A stretch of 48,302 bases of DNA from contig JBDRVV010000021.1 in NCBI GenBank assembly GCA_039802005.1, forward strand, positions 1 through 48,302, in the 5' to 3' direction. The position numbers and the translations under genes are program-made. Positions 40,404-48,302 of the stretch are shown here, piece by piece. The number at the start of each line of letters is the position of its first letter. The first letter of the stretch is position 1. Below the pieces are notes generated by a model. That model ran no database searches, was not told the DNA's origin, and was given only the letters and a program-made list of their open reading frames with translations. Source of the stretch: a candidate division WOR-3 bacterium (lineage in GTDB: Bacteria; Hydrothermota; Tepidihabitantia; SM23-42; JAOAFX01).

Positions 40404-41474
40404 ATGGCAGATGAACTTGCAATGGATTCTAAGGCACTTATATTTGCTACGCTGGCAGACGTTTATTTAACTTCGGGAATGATTGATGAGGCAATATCAA
40501 TTTTAAAAGATGGGTTGAGTAGAAATCCCAATTATACACTCGGAAAAATAATTTTGGGAAGGGCATATTATCTTAAAGGTGATACAGAACAGGCACTGAA
40601 AATTCTTGAAGAAATATATGAACAGGCGAAAGAGAGTGAAAACGAAAATCTTTATTTAGGCCATATCTATAAAAAACTCGGTGATTATGAAAAGGCAATC
40701 AAATTTTATGAAGTAACATTAAAGATAAATCCTGAAAATAAAGAAGCAAAGCAAGAACTTGATTTGTTAAAGCCGAAGCCAGAGATGGTAGAGGTTACAA
40801 AAGAGCCGGTGATTGAAAAGCCATTTGAAACTATTACGCCTGAAATGGTTGCAGTCCCGAAAGAAGAAATTTCAAAACCAGAACTGCCGATAGAAGAAGT
40901 TATTGAAAAGATAGAGCCTGAAAAAGAAAAGATAACTGAACTAAAACCCGAAATCAAACCTGAAGACATTTCAAAGGCTGAACAGATTGAGGTTGTTCCT
41001 GTTCAGGAACCCGTTGTTGAGGAAACCTTGAAAAAAGAAGAGGCAGAGATTACTCCTGTTTTGCCAGAAATAGGGCTTGAACCCGTGGTTGTAGAGAAAG
41101 AAATTGAAAAAGCCAGTCCGCTTGATGCCTTGAATGAACCTATGAAAAAATTAATTGATATAAAGTCTGTAAAGGGTGCATTTATATTATCAAGGGATGG
41201 ACTACTCATTCAGAGTTATTATCCAGATAGGGATGATATAGAAGAAATCTGTGCGCTTGTTGCTGGCGTTTTCAATGATGCTGATAATGCCTTTACATTT
41301 TTAAAAGCAGGTAGTTTAGAAAAATTTATAATTGAAAAAAGTGATGAGACAATCTGTGTTATTACTGCAGGTGAATCGTTGTTATGTATAATAACAAAAC
41401 CTGAAGCAAAACCGGGTCTTGTCTTTGTTTATGCTCGCAAAATTATTGAAGAAATTAGAAAAATACTGGGGTAA
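40404..41474 (+). CDS. TPR - acidic linker - roadblock/LC7 protein
   Basis: 356 residues. Residues 1-125 hold three or four TPRs (ALIFATLADVYLTSGMIDEA, NLYLGHIYKKLGDYEKAIKF). Residues 125-240 are a Glu/Pro/Lys-rich disordered linker. Residues about 245-356 form a roadblock/LC7 domain (SVKGAFILSRDGLLIQSYYP ... EEICALVAGVFNDADNAF). Roadblock domains such as MglB regulate small Ras-like GTPases such as MglA in polarity and gliding. No GTPase lies in the window. A Shine-Dalgarno-like AAGGAGG lies 11 bases before the ATG. The next gene is a second roadblock protein, a possible dimer partner. Confidence 0.85.
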   Translation: MADELAMDSKALIFATLADVYLTSGMIDEAISILKDGLSRNPNYTLGKIILGRAYYLKGDTEQALKILEEIYEQAKESENENLYLGHIYKKLGDYEKAIKFYEVTLKINPENKEAKQELDLLKPKPEMVEVTKEPVIEKPFETITPEMVAVPKEEISKPELPIEEVIEKIEPEKEKITELKPEIKPEDISKAEQIEVVPVQEPVVEETLKKEEAEITPVLPEIGLEPVVVEKEIEKASPLDALNEPMKKLIDIKSVKGAFILSRDGLLIQSYYPDRDDIEEICALVAGVFNDADNAFTFLKAGSLEKFIIEKSDETICVITAGESLLCIITKPEAKPGLVFVYARKIIEEIRKILG

Positions 41475-41477
41475 GTT

Positions 41478-41777
41478 ATGGATTTATCACAAATTATAAA
41501 AATTCCGAAAGTTTTAGGTGTTGGACTTGCAACCTATGATGGTTTCATAGTAGATAGTCAGTTTGTTCATGGTTATGATTCCGAAAAATTCGGAGCAATG
41601 TCCGCAAAGATTGTTAATCAGATCAAGAAAAATTTTGTGCAGGAAGATGCCTCAATAATTCTTTATACCGATGCAATAATTTTCCTCGCAAAAGCCAAGA
41701 GTGAGGGTATACTTTTCGTCATTGCAGACAAAGATGCAAATTTAGGTCTGATTAAAATAAAATTCGAAAAGATGTAG
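41478..41777 (+). CDS. small roadblock/LC7-like protein
   Basis: 99 residues, one domain of the roadblock/profilin-like fold: IIKIPKVLGVGLATYDGFIV ... AKIVNQIKKNFVQEDASIIL then LFVIADKDANLGLIK. It starts 3 bases after the TPR-roadblock gene and is probably its partner. It closes the chemosensory operon and is followed by a hairpin at 41779. Confidence 0.75.
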   Translation: MDLSQIIKIPKVLGVGLATYDGFIVDSQFVHGYDSEKFGAMSAKIVNQIKKNFVQEDASIILYTDAIIFLAKAKSEGILFVIADKDANLGLIKIKFEKM

Positions 41778-41778
41778 G

Positions 41779-41796
41779 GCAAACCTTCAGGTTTGC
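41779..41796 (+). terminator. hairpin after chemosensory operon
   Basis: Perfect 7-bp stem GCAAACC-TTCA-GGTTTGC starting just after the roadblock stop codon. The downstream tract GGTTATTTATAAC is only moderately T-rich, so termination may be partial. Confidence 0.5.
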
Positions 41797-41822
41797 GGTT
41801 ATTTATAACTCATTAGTTTTCT

Positions 41823-42521
41823 ATGAAAAGACTTGCCTTGATTTTAATATTATCTTTGAGTTGCACCCAGAATACAAAAAAGGAATCACCCTGGTATGAA
41901 ATTGCACGCCGGCAGATGGTGGATGAACAGATTATCGCCCGTGGAATTAAAGACTCAAATGTGATAAATGCGATGCTAAAAGTTGGGAGACACAAATTTG
42001 TACCAGAGGAGTACGAAAAATATGCTTATACCGATGGGCCGTTGCCGATTGGTGAAGGACAGACAATTTCTCAACCATATATCGTTGCACTTATGACTGA
42101 AGTTTTGCAATTAAAAGGCAGGGAAAGGGTTTTGGAAATTGGAACAGGTTCTGGTTATCAGGCAGCGATTCTTTCTTTGATTGTAAAAGAAGTATATACT
42201 ATAGAAATAATTCCTTCCCTTGCCGAATCTGCCAAGAAACGGCTTGAAAGTTTTGGTTATAAAAATGTCTATGTAAAATGTGGAGACGGATTTATGGGGT
42301 GGCCCGAAAAGGCACCTTTTGATTGTATAATCATTACCTGCGCTGCACCAAGAGTTCCAGAACCATTGATTGAACAACTCACCGAAAATGGTAGACTTGT
42401 GATGCCCGAAGGCGATGAATTTCAGATGCTTGTTTTATACAAAAAAATAAATGGTAAATTAGAAAAAAAGGAACTCATACCCGTCCGCTTCGTTCCAATG
42501 AAAGGGAAGATAAGGGAATAG
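41823..42521 (+). CDS. pcm: protein-L-isoaspartate O-methyltransferase, predicted lipoprotein
   Basis: 232 residues. The PIMT core is complete: MVDEQIIARGIKD, VPEEYEKYAYTDGPLPIGEG, QTISQPYIVALMTE, SAM-binding VLEIGTGSGYQAA (about 102-114), and VKCGDGFMGWPEKAPFDCII. It methylates isoaspartyl residues as the first step of repair. Unusually, the N-terminus MKRLALILILSLSC is a lipoprotein-type signal with a lipobox cysteine at 14, so the enzyme may be exported, where SAM is not normally available. An alternative is a cytoplasmic start further in, at the Met of RRQMVDEQ, but that would cut the usual N-terminus short. No Shine-Dalgarno is obvious. Confidence 0.88.
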   Translation: MKRLALILILSLSCTQNTKKESPWYEIARRQMVDEQIIARGIKDSNVINAMLKVGRHKFVPEEYEKYAYTDGPLPIGEGQTISQPYIVALMTEVLQLKGRERVLEIGTGSGYQAAILSLIVKEVYTIEIIPSLAESAKKRLESFGYKNVYVKCGDGFMGWPEKAPFDCIIITCAAPRVPEPLIEQLTENGRLVMPEGDEFQMLVLYKKINGKLEKKELIPVRFVPMKGKIRE

Positions 42522-42539
42522 TATTAAAAAAAATAATTC

Positions 42540-42567
42540 TTGACAAGAAAAGAAGTGTAAATATAAT
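42540..42567 (+). promoter_or_regulatory. promoter of large secreted protein
   Basis: TTGACA (42540-42545), 16 bases, TATAAT (42562-42567). It leaves an unusually long leader of about 160 bases; I recognise no riboswitch in it. A small stem GTTC-TCA-GAAC lies at about 42671-42681. Confidence 0.85.
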
Positions 42568-42732
42568 TTAAACAGGTTGGGGATGTAAATTGTTTTCGTA
42601 ATTAAATGCTATTGAAGTTTTAACAGATATTTTGTGAGCTTTTATATAGGTTTTATTCCTACATATAGAGGTTCTCAGAACATCTGGAAAATGATTTGCC
42701 AAAAAATTTTGGTGATTATTAAGGAGGTTATG

Positions 42733-45700
42733 ATGAAGAAACTTTTGTTGTTAATTTTGATTATCACACCTTTTATCCTTTGGGCACAAGTAGATGTTGA
42801 TTCCATATACCTATGGGATAACGACCGTGGAAAATCAATGCAATATTTTCCTGTGGTTGGTGCACGAAATTGGGGGGCATTCATCGGCTGGCAGGATTCA
42901 AGATGGAATGACTATGATATCTATAGGCAGCAAGTGCGCTGGAGTGGTAGTATGATTGGGGGTAACACAATGGTAAGCATTGATTCTTTCTGTCAGTATC
43001 AACAAATTTATCCGGATCTGGAAGGTAATCCCAGCAATCAATGCGTCTTCGTTTGGGAGGATTCAATGTATCAACCCGGTAATCAAAGGCCAACTGAAAT
43101 AAAGGCAAGGATTTATAATAATATACCATTTACAGTTTATTCTGGTTCTCGGTCTCAAAAGCGACCTTCAGTTTCTTGCAAAAATGATGGACAATTTGTT
43201 ATTTCATTTACAAACTACGATCCTGGTAATTATCCACGGATAGATTGGCGCCTTTATGATGCTAATGGCAGTCTATTAAATAGTGGTATTGCGAAATTGA
43301 TTGATTCTTTGAGGCATCATATTCCAATTTCCCGTGTGGCTTTTTGTGATTCGGGATTTGTTGTCGTTTATGATGATTCCAGCGGTGATGGTAGTCAGCG
43401 TTCAGTATATTTGCAATATCGCAATAGAAACGGTGATCTTATAGCAGAAAGAATAAGGGTAAGCAATACTGGTGGTAATGAAGATTATCCTGCAGTCTCC
43501 GTTAACCAGTATGGATTTGGTGCGATTGTCTGGCAATACTGGTATGGTGCCGCTGATATTGATATTTATTGCAGAACCTTCCAGATGAGGCCCGGTACTA
43601 ATAATATTACCCTTAGCCCAGAGATTGCTATTACAACAACCACTAATAATTCACGCTTTCCACGTGTTACGGTTTTTCCTAATAATGATTATTTTATTGT
43701 ATGGGATGAATTTCGTAGCGTTGGAACCGGTTTCGACATCATGGGACGTGCCTGGATTGGTTCAAGTTTAAAGCCGGAGTTCACTATAAATCAAGACACC
43801 CTTAATCAGGGTTATCCTGATGTGGAATGCAAAAATACAGATAGTTGTATTGTAGCCTGGGTGAGCCAGGAACGTCTGACAATTATGGGTAAAAATTATT
43901 TTGATATTTTTTGTCGTGCGTATTTCAAAACTAATGATAATATGATACCTCTTGGTGACACAATTCGTATAACTCCATATGATACCATAGGAGGAAGAAA
44001 AGGCTGGTATTTTGATGACGAAAATTATGATAATCCTTTGACTTCTGACTGGAACGAAGATCCGATTGATGAACCTGATTCAATATTTCTTGACCTTGAT
44101 TCAGCGATCGTTGACCAGATAATGGAATTAAATACGAATGGACAATATCGCATATTTAATGAAGATACTTTGGCAGGGCGTCAAAAGTCAAGGGATTTAC
44201 TCAATTATGATGCAGTCTTTGTAAACCTTGGCTATAGAACAGATGAAGCATCCGCCGGTGTGATAAACACCACCGAACAGGCAACGCTTGTTGATTATAT
44301 AAATAGTAGACAGCCAACAATGATTGAAGGCAGTGATTTTGGCGAGATGTATAATGGAACTGCGTTATTCAATAAGTATGGCGCAAATTATCTCGGACCA
44401 GGTGCATCATACATACAGGGTAACATAGATACACTTTATGGTGTTACGGGAACTTCATTCGCAGATGAAACTTTAAAATTCAATTACAAAACTCTGGTAG
44501 ATAACTATCCGGATTCAATCAGTGCCAAATCAGGGTATGAATTAATTCTTAGGGGGAGTGGTGCAACGGATAGATGGGCAACCGGTAGGGCGGTTGGCTC
44601 CGGGACATACTGGAAAGAACATAGCGAACCAATTCAGGATAGTTTCAAAGTTTATGCCACTTTCCCATTGAGTGGAATAAGAGGTACAGTTCATCCTCAT
44701 ACTTATGCTGAATTTTATCGCAGATTACTCGGTTATTTAGGATTACACTGCCAGCCCGAACCAATAACTACATTGACCGCCACCACCGGGTCTTCAGAAG
44801 GAAGGGTAACGATGACCTGGAGAGTCGTCTCAGATGATAAACCAAATGAATCCGCCGAAGGAAATTATAAACTCAAATTTTCACGCACTAAAATAACTTC
44901 CGAAACCGCGTTCAACGATTCCACAGAAACATATTATCAGACATGGAATACCGCATCACAGCCTGTTAAGACTTTAATCACCCAGAACCTGATAGGATTA
45001 CCACCAATGGATACACTTGTCTTTGCGTTAAAAGTCAGTGATGAAGAATCATTGTGGAGTGCATTGGGGGCAGAACCAAGGGCAGTTGTTGCGGGAGATT
45101 CGGTTACCCCGCATACGATTATCTTTGGAACGAATTATGTTAAGGATTTTTCAAATAAATACGAATTCATTGATAGACGCAGAAAAAATGATACCGGAAC
45201 GGATTTTGACTCCCTTTTTGTTACCTGGAATTATCCGAATTCACCGGCTTTGTTTGAGTTTGGTTTTGCAAGGTGCAATTTTAATACCGAAGGAGATTTG
45301 TTTATTTATGTTGATACAAAGTCAGGTGGCGCGGATAGCACCGTACCCTATAATGGAACTACAGGCAGGTCTGGTTTCTTTAAAACCGCGGTGGATAGCT
45401 TCAGACCAGATTATTGCTTAATTATAGAAAATGCAAATATTAGACGATACAGAAAATGGGTTGCAACGAAGGATGGGCGAGGCTCTTGGGTTTCTGTTGA
45501 TTCCGGTGGCACCGTTGTCGTGGAAGATAATGTAGTAAATAATTTTATGTATACGGAGGGTTATATACGTTATGATACGATGTCGTATACCGCAGGTAAT
45601 TCCTTTAAGCTCGTTGTTTTGATGACTGAAGAAACCACAAATAATATTATAAACGCATTTCCTATTTCTAATCCTCTTGGCACATACAAAAATATTGTTC

Positions 45701-46080
45701 AATATTATTCCTGGGGTTCTGATGGTTTAACTTCAGGAAAAGTTCCAGCCCGTAGACAACTGATTGGAATTGAAGAGGAAATGAATCCAAAATCTAAAAT
45801 TTTAAATTCACGATTATTGGCATTTCCAAATCCATTCTACAAAAAGACTAAAATATTTCTGCCCGCAAAATATGTTGCAACGCAGGATATTTCTTTAAAA
45901 ATTTATGATGTAAGTGGTCGGCTTGTGAAAGAATTTAGCAATTTAATCATTAAGGAATCTGATTATGTAGTCTGGGATGGCTTGGATAATAATAATGATT
46001 TGCTACCGCCGGGAATTTATTTCTGTAGGTTTGCAATACGAGATAAGGATGAAATAATTAAGATTATCTATCTGAAATAG
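42733..46080 (+). CDS. large secreted protein with C-terminal FlgD/type-A sorting-like domain
   Basis: 1115 residues. Signal peptide KKLLLLILIITPFILWAQ. The N-terminal 400 residues have repeated blades with W, D and YP motifs (GAFIGWQDSRWNDYDIYRQQ; YPDLEGNPSNQCVFVWED; GFGAIVWQYWYGAADIDIYC), suggesting a beta-propeller. A middle domain (YDAVFVNLGYRTDEA ... LVDYINSRQPTMIEGSDFGE) resembles the domain in the secreted protein at 16462-17598. Fibronectin-like segments follow, and the last 85 residues (FPNPF, LKIYDVSGRLVKEF, WDGLDNNNDLLPPGIYFCRF) form a type-A sorting/FlgD-like domain. The frame opens at 42634, but AAGGAGG just before 42730-42733 fixes the start. Surface or secreted, function unknown. 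Confidence 0.85.
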   Translation: MKKLLLLILIITPFILWAQVDVDSIYLWDNDRGKSMQYFPVVGARNWGAFIGWQDSRWNDYDIYRQQVRWSGSMIGGNTMVSIDSFCQYQQIYPDLEGNPSNQCVFVWEDSMYQPGNQRPTEIKARIYNNIPFTVYSGSRSQKRPSVSCKNDGQFVISFTNYDPGNYPRIDWRLYDANGSLLNSGIAKLIDSLRHHIPISRVAFCDSGFVVVYDDSSGDGSQRSVYLQYRNRNGDLIAERIRVSNTGGNEDYPAVSVNQYGFGAIVWQYWYGAADIDIYCRTFQMRPGTNNITLSPEIAITTTTNNSRFPRVTVFPNNDYFIVWDEFRSVGTGFDIMGRAWIGSSLKPEFTINQDTLNQGYPDVECKNTDSCIVAWVSQERLTIMGKNYFDIFCRAYFKTNDNMIPLGDTIRITPYDTIGGRKGWYFDDENYDNPLTSDWNEDPIDEPDSIFLDLDSAIVDQIMELNTNGQYRIFNEDTLAGRQKSRDLLNYDAVFVNLGYRTDEASAGVINTTEQATLVDYINSRQPTMIEGSDFGEMYNGTALFNKYGANYLGPGASYIQGNIDTLYGVTGTSFADETLKFNYKTLVDNYPDSISAKSGYELILRGSGATDRWATGRAVGSGTYWKEHSEPIQDSFKVYATFPLSGIRGTVHPHTYAEFYRRLLGYLGLHCQPEPITTLTATTGSSEGRVTMTWRVVSDDKPNESAEGNYKLKFSRTKITSETAFNDSTETYYQTWNTASQPVKTLITQNLIGLPPMDTLVFALKVSDEESLWSALGAEPRAVVAGDSVTPHTIIFGTNYVKDFSNKYEFIDRRRKNDTGTDFDSLFVTWNYPNSPALFEFGFARCNFNTEGDLFIYVDTKSGGADSTVPYNGTTGRSGFFKTAVDSFRPDYCLIIENANIRRYRKWVATKDGRGSWVSVDSGGTVVVEDNVVNNFMYTEGYIRYDTMSYTAGNSFKLVVLMTEETTNNIINAFPISNPLGTYKNIVQYYSWGSDGLTSGKVPARRQLIGIEEEMNPKSKILNSRLLAFPNPFYKKTKIFLPAKYVATQDISLKIYDVSGRLVKEFSNLIIKESDYVVWDGLDNNNDLLPPGIYFCRFAIRDKDEIIKIIYLK

Positions 46081-46088
46081 CTGTTGGA

Positions 46089-48302
46089 TTAGTCTGAAAA
46101 CTTTGATAAATTTTTCTTGTTTCCCTGGCTAAATTCTTTGGTCATTTCCTTAACAATTTTTTTGTAGTTTTTAAAATATTCTTCAGAATCTTTGTTTTTT
46201 CCAAGTCTTCTGTATATTTCTCCAGTAATTAATAGTGATTCTGCCAATAATTGCTTACTGCTACACTGATTGGCAAGTTCATTAGCCTTCATCAGAAGGT
46301 TAAGTGCTTTTACATATTCAGTTATTTTAACTAATCTTTTTGCATTGATTAGATAAACAAAGGATTCAAGTATTCTATCACCGAGTTCCTGCGCAAGTCT
46401 TAGAGTTTTCTCCAAAGTTTTTTCTCCCTGATTTGATAAACCGATATTGAATTGAACTTCTGATAATTTGGCATTGGTCCAGGCAAATAATCTTTTATTG
46501 CCGATCTGTCTTGTTAAATCAGACAATTGTTCAAGGATTGGTTGTGCATTTTCATATTTCTTTGTATTGATAATCCCATCTGCTTTTGCATCAAGCACAA
46601 GTGAAAGAATTTCTAAATCATTTACTTCTCTTGCTTTCTTCTCAATATCGTTTAACATTTGCTCAATTTCTTTAGTATAACCTATTTTTATTTTTACAAT
46701 TTCTTTAGCGAGTAAAGAAATAATTCGGTTCCTTCGATCTCCGATTCCTTCAAAGATATTTATACTTTGTGATAATTCATCAATTGCTTCTTTGTAATTG
46801 CCAGAATAGTAATAATCCAAGCCCAGAGAGCGGTGTGCCAGTGCTTCATTAAAAGGATCCTGGATCTTTTTTGCAATTTCTACCGCTTTTTTATGATAAC
46901 CTGTTGCTTGCATCAAATTCCCTTGATATAGATGAACATCCCCAATATTTATATTTAATACAATATTCTGTTGTGGTTCGCCGAGCATCTGTACTATTGC
47001 CAAAGATTTTGAAAAATATTCATACGCTTTATCTAATTGCCACATTCTTCCATATACTTCTCCTATGCTACCCAGCGCTAATGATTCCATAAGCCTATCT
47101 CCATATTTTACTGATAGATCAATCAGATTTTTCAAATTTGATAGACATTTATCAATATCTCCCGCCAGCATTTGTGAAATTGCAATCTGATGTAAACTGC
47201 GCAAAGTATTTTCTTTATCACCGATATCTTCAAAAATACTATGTGCTATACTGTAATATTTAATTGCACTAATCAAGTTGTCCTTTCTTTCGGCAACATT
47301 ACCTAAATTTAGATTTGCTAATGCCATACTTCTTCTATCTCCAAATTCAATACACAGATTTATAACATTTAAAAAACACCTTTCAGCCATGTTTAAATTA
47401 CCGATATGCATATAGTAGTTGCCCAAATTATTTTCAGCAAGCGCTTGGATGTTTTTATTTCCTATTTTCTGAGCTGTTTTTCTTGCTTTCAGCAAATAAT
47501 TTAAAGCCTTTTTGGGTTGTCCCATTTGCCGCAGGATTTCACCCATGTTTAGATTGGCGCCTGCTTCGTCTGTTGATGATTTAAGTTTGCGAGCGATGGT
47601 CAATGAAAGTTTTTGATATTTTACTGCATTAAACAAATTTCCAGTTAATCGTAATACTAAACTACTTCTTCTAAGAATTTCCATCTTGTCACGCAACTCT
47701 TCAGATGATAATTCTTTTTTGTGAAGTAATTCCAGTGCCTGGTCAAAGAAGTTCAAAGTTTCTTTTAAAGCATAGAGACGATATGATTTATCAGCCGCTG
47801 ATTTCAAATAATGAACTCCTTTTCGCTCATCATTAGAACGGGCGAAGTGGTGGGCGAGTCTCTCTAAATTTTCAAAAATCTTTTCTTCGGGGATTCTTTC
47901 TAATTCTCTACCAATTTCTGTGTGGAGTTCTTTTCTTTTTGTTTTCAAAAGTGAATTATAAACCACTTCATATGTCGTAGGGGTGGTAAATTCATAGGTA
48001 TTGGTTTCAGACTTTGAAACCAAAAATCCTTCAAAGTGTTCTAATCTTTCAAGTTCTTCAACCAAATTACTTTCTGAAATTTTTAAAATTTTAGACAAAA
48101 TGGTGGGTTCAAATGATCTACCTAAAACTGACGCATATTGGAGTATTCTTCTATCCAATTCACTCATTCTATCTATCTGGTCTAAAATAACTGAAGAGAC
48201 AGATTCTGCAACTTCTAATTTTTTGAAGCGCTCTGTTGGAACATAACCTTCCTTTGTTCTTCTTATCCCATTTTTAATCATTAACATTTTTAAAATCTCG
48301 GT
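46089..48302 (-). CDS. TPR signalling protein, N-terminus cut by window edge
   Basis: At least 737 residues; the frame is open to the window end, so the ATG at 48287 is probably internal. Residues about 20-150 of the visible part (VILDQIDRMSELDRRILQYA ... LVEELERLEHFEGFLVS ... RKELHTEIGRELE) look like the winged-helix region that follows the AAA/STAND ATPase of large regulators (MalT- or cyclase-associated type). The rest is about twelve TPRs (ALANLNLGNVAERKDNLISA, LAHRSLGLDYYYSGNYKEAI). The missing part probably carries an ATPase and a kinase or cyclase domain (inference). It converges with the secreted-protein gene, 8 bases away. Confidence 0.78.
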   Translation of the reverse strand, partial: TEILKMLMIKNGIRRTKEGYVPTERFKKLEVAESVSSVILDQIDRMSELDRRILQYASVLGRSFEPTILSKILKISESNLVEELERLEHFEGFLVSKSETNTYEFTTPTTYEVVYNSLLKTKRKELHTEIGRELERIPEEKIFENLERLAHHFARSNDERKGVHYLKSAADKSYRLYALKETLNFFDQALELLHKKELSSEELRDKMEILRRSSLVLRLTGNLFNAVKYQKLSLTIARKLKSSTDEAGANLNMGEILRQMGQPKKALNYLLKARKTAQKIGNKNIQALAENNLGNYYMHIGNLNMAERCFLNVINLCIEFGDRRSMALANLNLGNVAERKDNLISAIKYYSIAHSIFEDIGDKENTLRSLHQIAISQMLAGDIDKCLSNLKNLIDLSVKYGDRLMESLALGSIGEVYGRMWQLDKAYEYFSKSLAIVQMLGEPQQNIVLNINIGDVHLYQGNLMQATGYHKKAVEIAKKIQDPFNEALAHRSLGLDYYYSGNYKEAIDELSQSINIFEGIGDRRNRIISLLAKEIVKIKIGYTKEIEQMLNDIEKKAREVNDLEILSLVLDAKADGIINTKKYENAQPILEQLSDLTRQIGNKRLFAWTNAKLSEVQFNIGLSNQGEKTLEKTLRLAQELGDRILESFVYLINAKRLVKITEYVKALNLLMKANELANQCSSKQLLAESLLITGEIYRRLGKNKDSEEYFKNYKKIVKEMTKEFSQGNKKNLSKFSD

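Noticed and set aside
42634-42732. Upstream extension of the large secreted protein
   Set aside because: It would bury the signal peptide; a strong Shine-Dalgarno lies just before the ATGs at 42730 and 42733.
1-48302. CRISPR array, prophage, insertion sequence or rRNA operon
   Set aside because: No regularly spaced direct repeats, cas genes, transposase, integrase, phage structural genes or rRNA sequence were found.

Overview
The window is 48.3 kb of AT-rich bacterial DNA (roughly 35-40% G+C by eye) with tightly packed genes and no gene-free stretch longer than 300 bases. The largest gaps are 10145-10388 and 42522-42732. Two secreted proteins end in FlgD/type-A-sorting-like C-terminal domains. 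Together with many TPR proteins, roadblock proteins, non-ATG starts and strongly reduced Shine-Dalgarno use, this suggests an anaerobic member of the FCB-related candidate phyla, for example a WOR-3/Stahlbacteria-type lineage. That assignment is an inference from style, not from a marker-gene tree.

Region 1-4.7 kb: a truncated unknown gene, a secreted NlpC/P60 protein fused to a caspase-like domain, tRNA-Thr(CGT), a DMT transporter and lpdA. Region 4.8-10.1 kb, minus strand: a macromolecular-synthesis operon, rpsU-mutS2-dnaG-rpoD, with a Smr-less MutS2 inserted in the classical trio. It is divergent from region 10.3-15.1 kb, an SOS mutagenesis cassette lexA-dinB-dnaE2-like with a good palindromic operator on the lexA promoter. 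Region 15.1-19.6 kb: two radical SAM proteins, a secreted protein and rtcA.

Region 19.6-24.4 kb, minus strand: a sulfur-handling operon tusA-dsrE2-dsrE-dsrF-dsrH, continuing into a DUF438/hemerythrin/PAS protein, a ferritin-like protein and a NifS/IscS homologue. That homologue has lost the PLP-binding lysine and the substrate-binding arginine but keeps the persulfide cysteine. Region 24.5-30.7 kb: two coiled-coil envelope proteins, then phoH-pgpH-ybeY and two DUF21-CBS membrane proteins, ending at tRNA-Phe.

Region 31.8-41.8 kb, plus strand, is the most unusual part. It encodes a soluble chemoreceptor-like protein fused to a complete oligopeptide-binding (SBP_bac_5) domain, then CheW, a tiny leaderless ORF, CheY, CheA, CheC, a large TPR protein, a TPR-roadblock protein and a roadblock protein. 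CheR, CheB, motor and flagellar genes are absent. This reads as a non-flagellar chemosensory pathway that may sense peptides or a similar ligand inside the cell. The right end holds an exported PIMT lipoprotein, a large secreted protein and the C-terminal part of a TPR signalling protein cut by the window edge.

Two window-wide patterns stand out. Most promoters have the form TTGACW, 16 bases, TATAAT, and several place the -10 box 5-9 bases before the start codon, which predicts leaderless mRNAs. A family of GC-rich hairpin repeats sits directly in front of genes, and one copy lies in frame inside a coding sequence.
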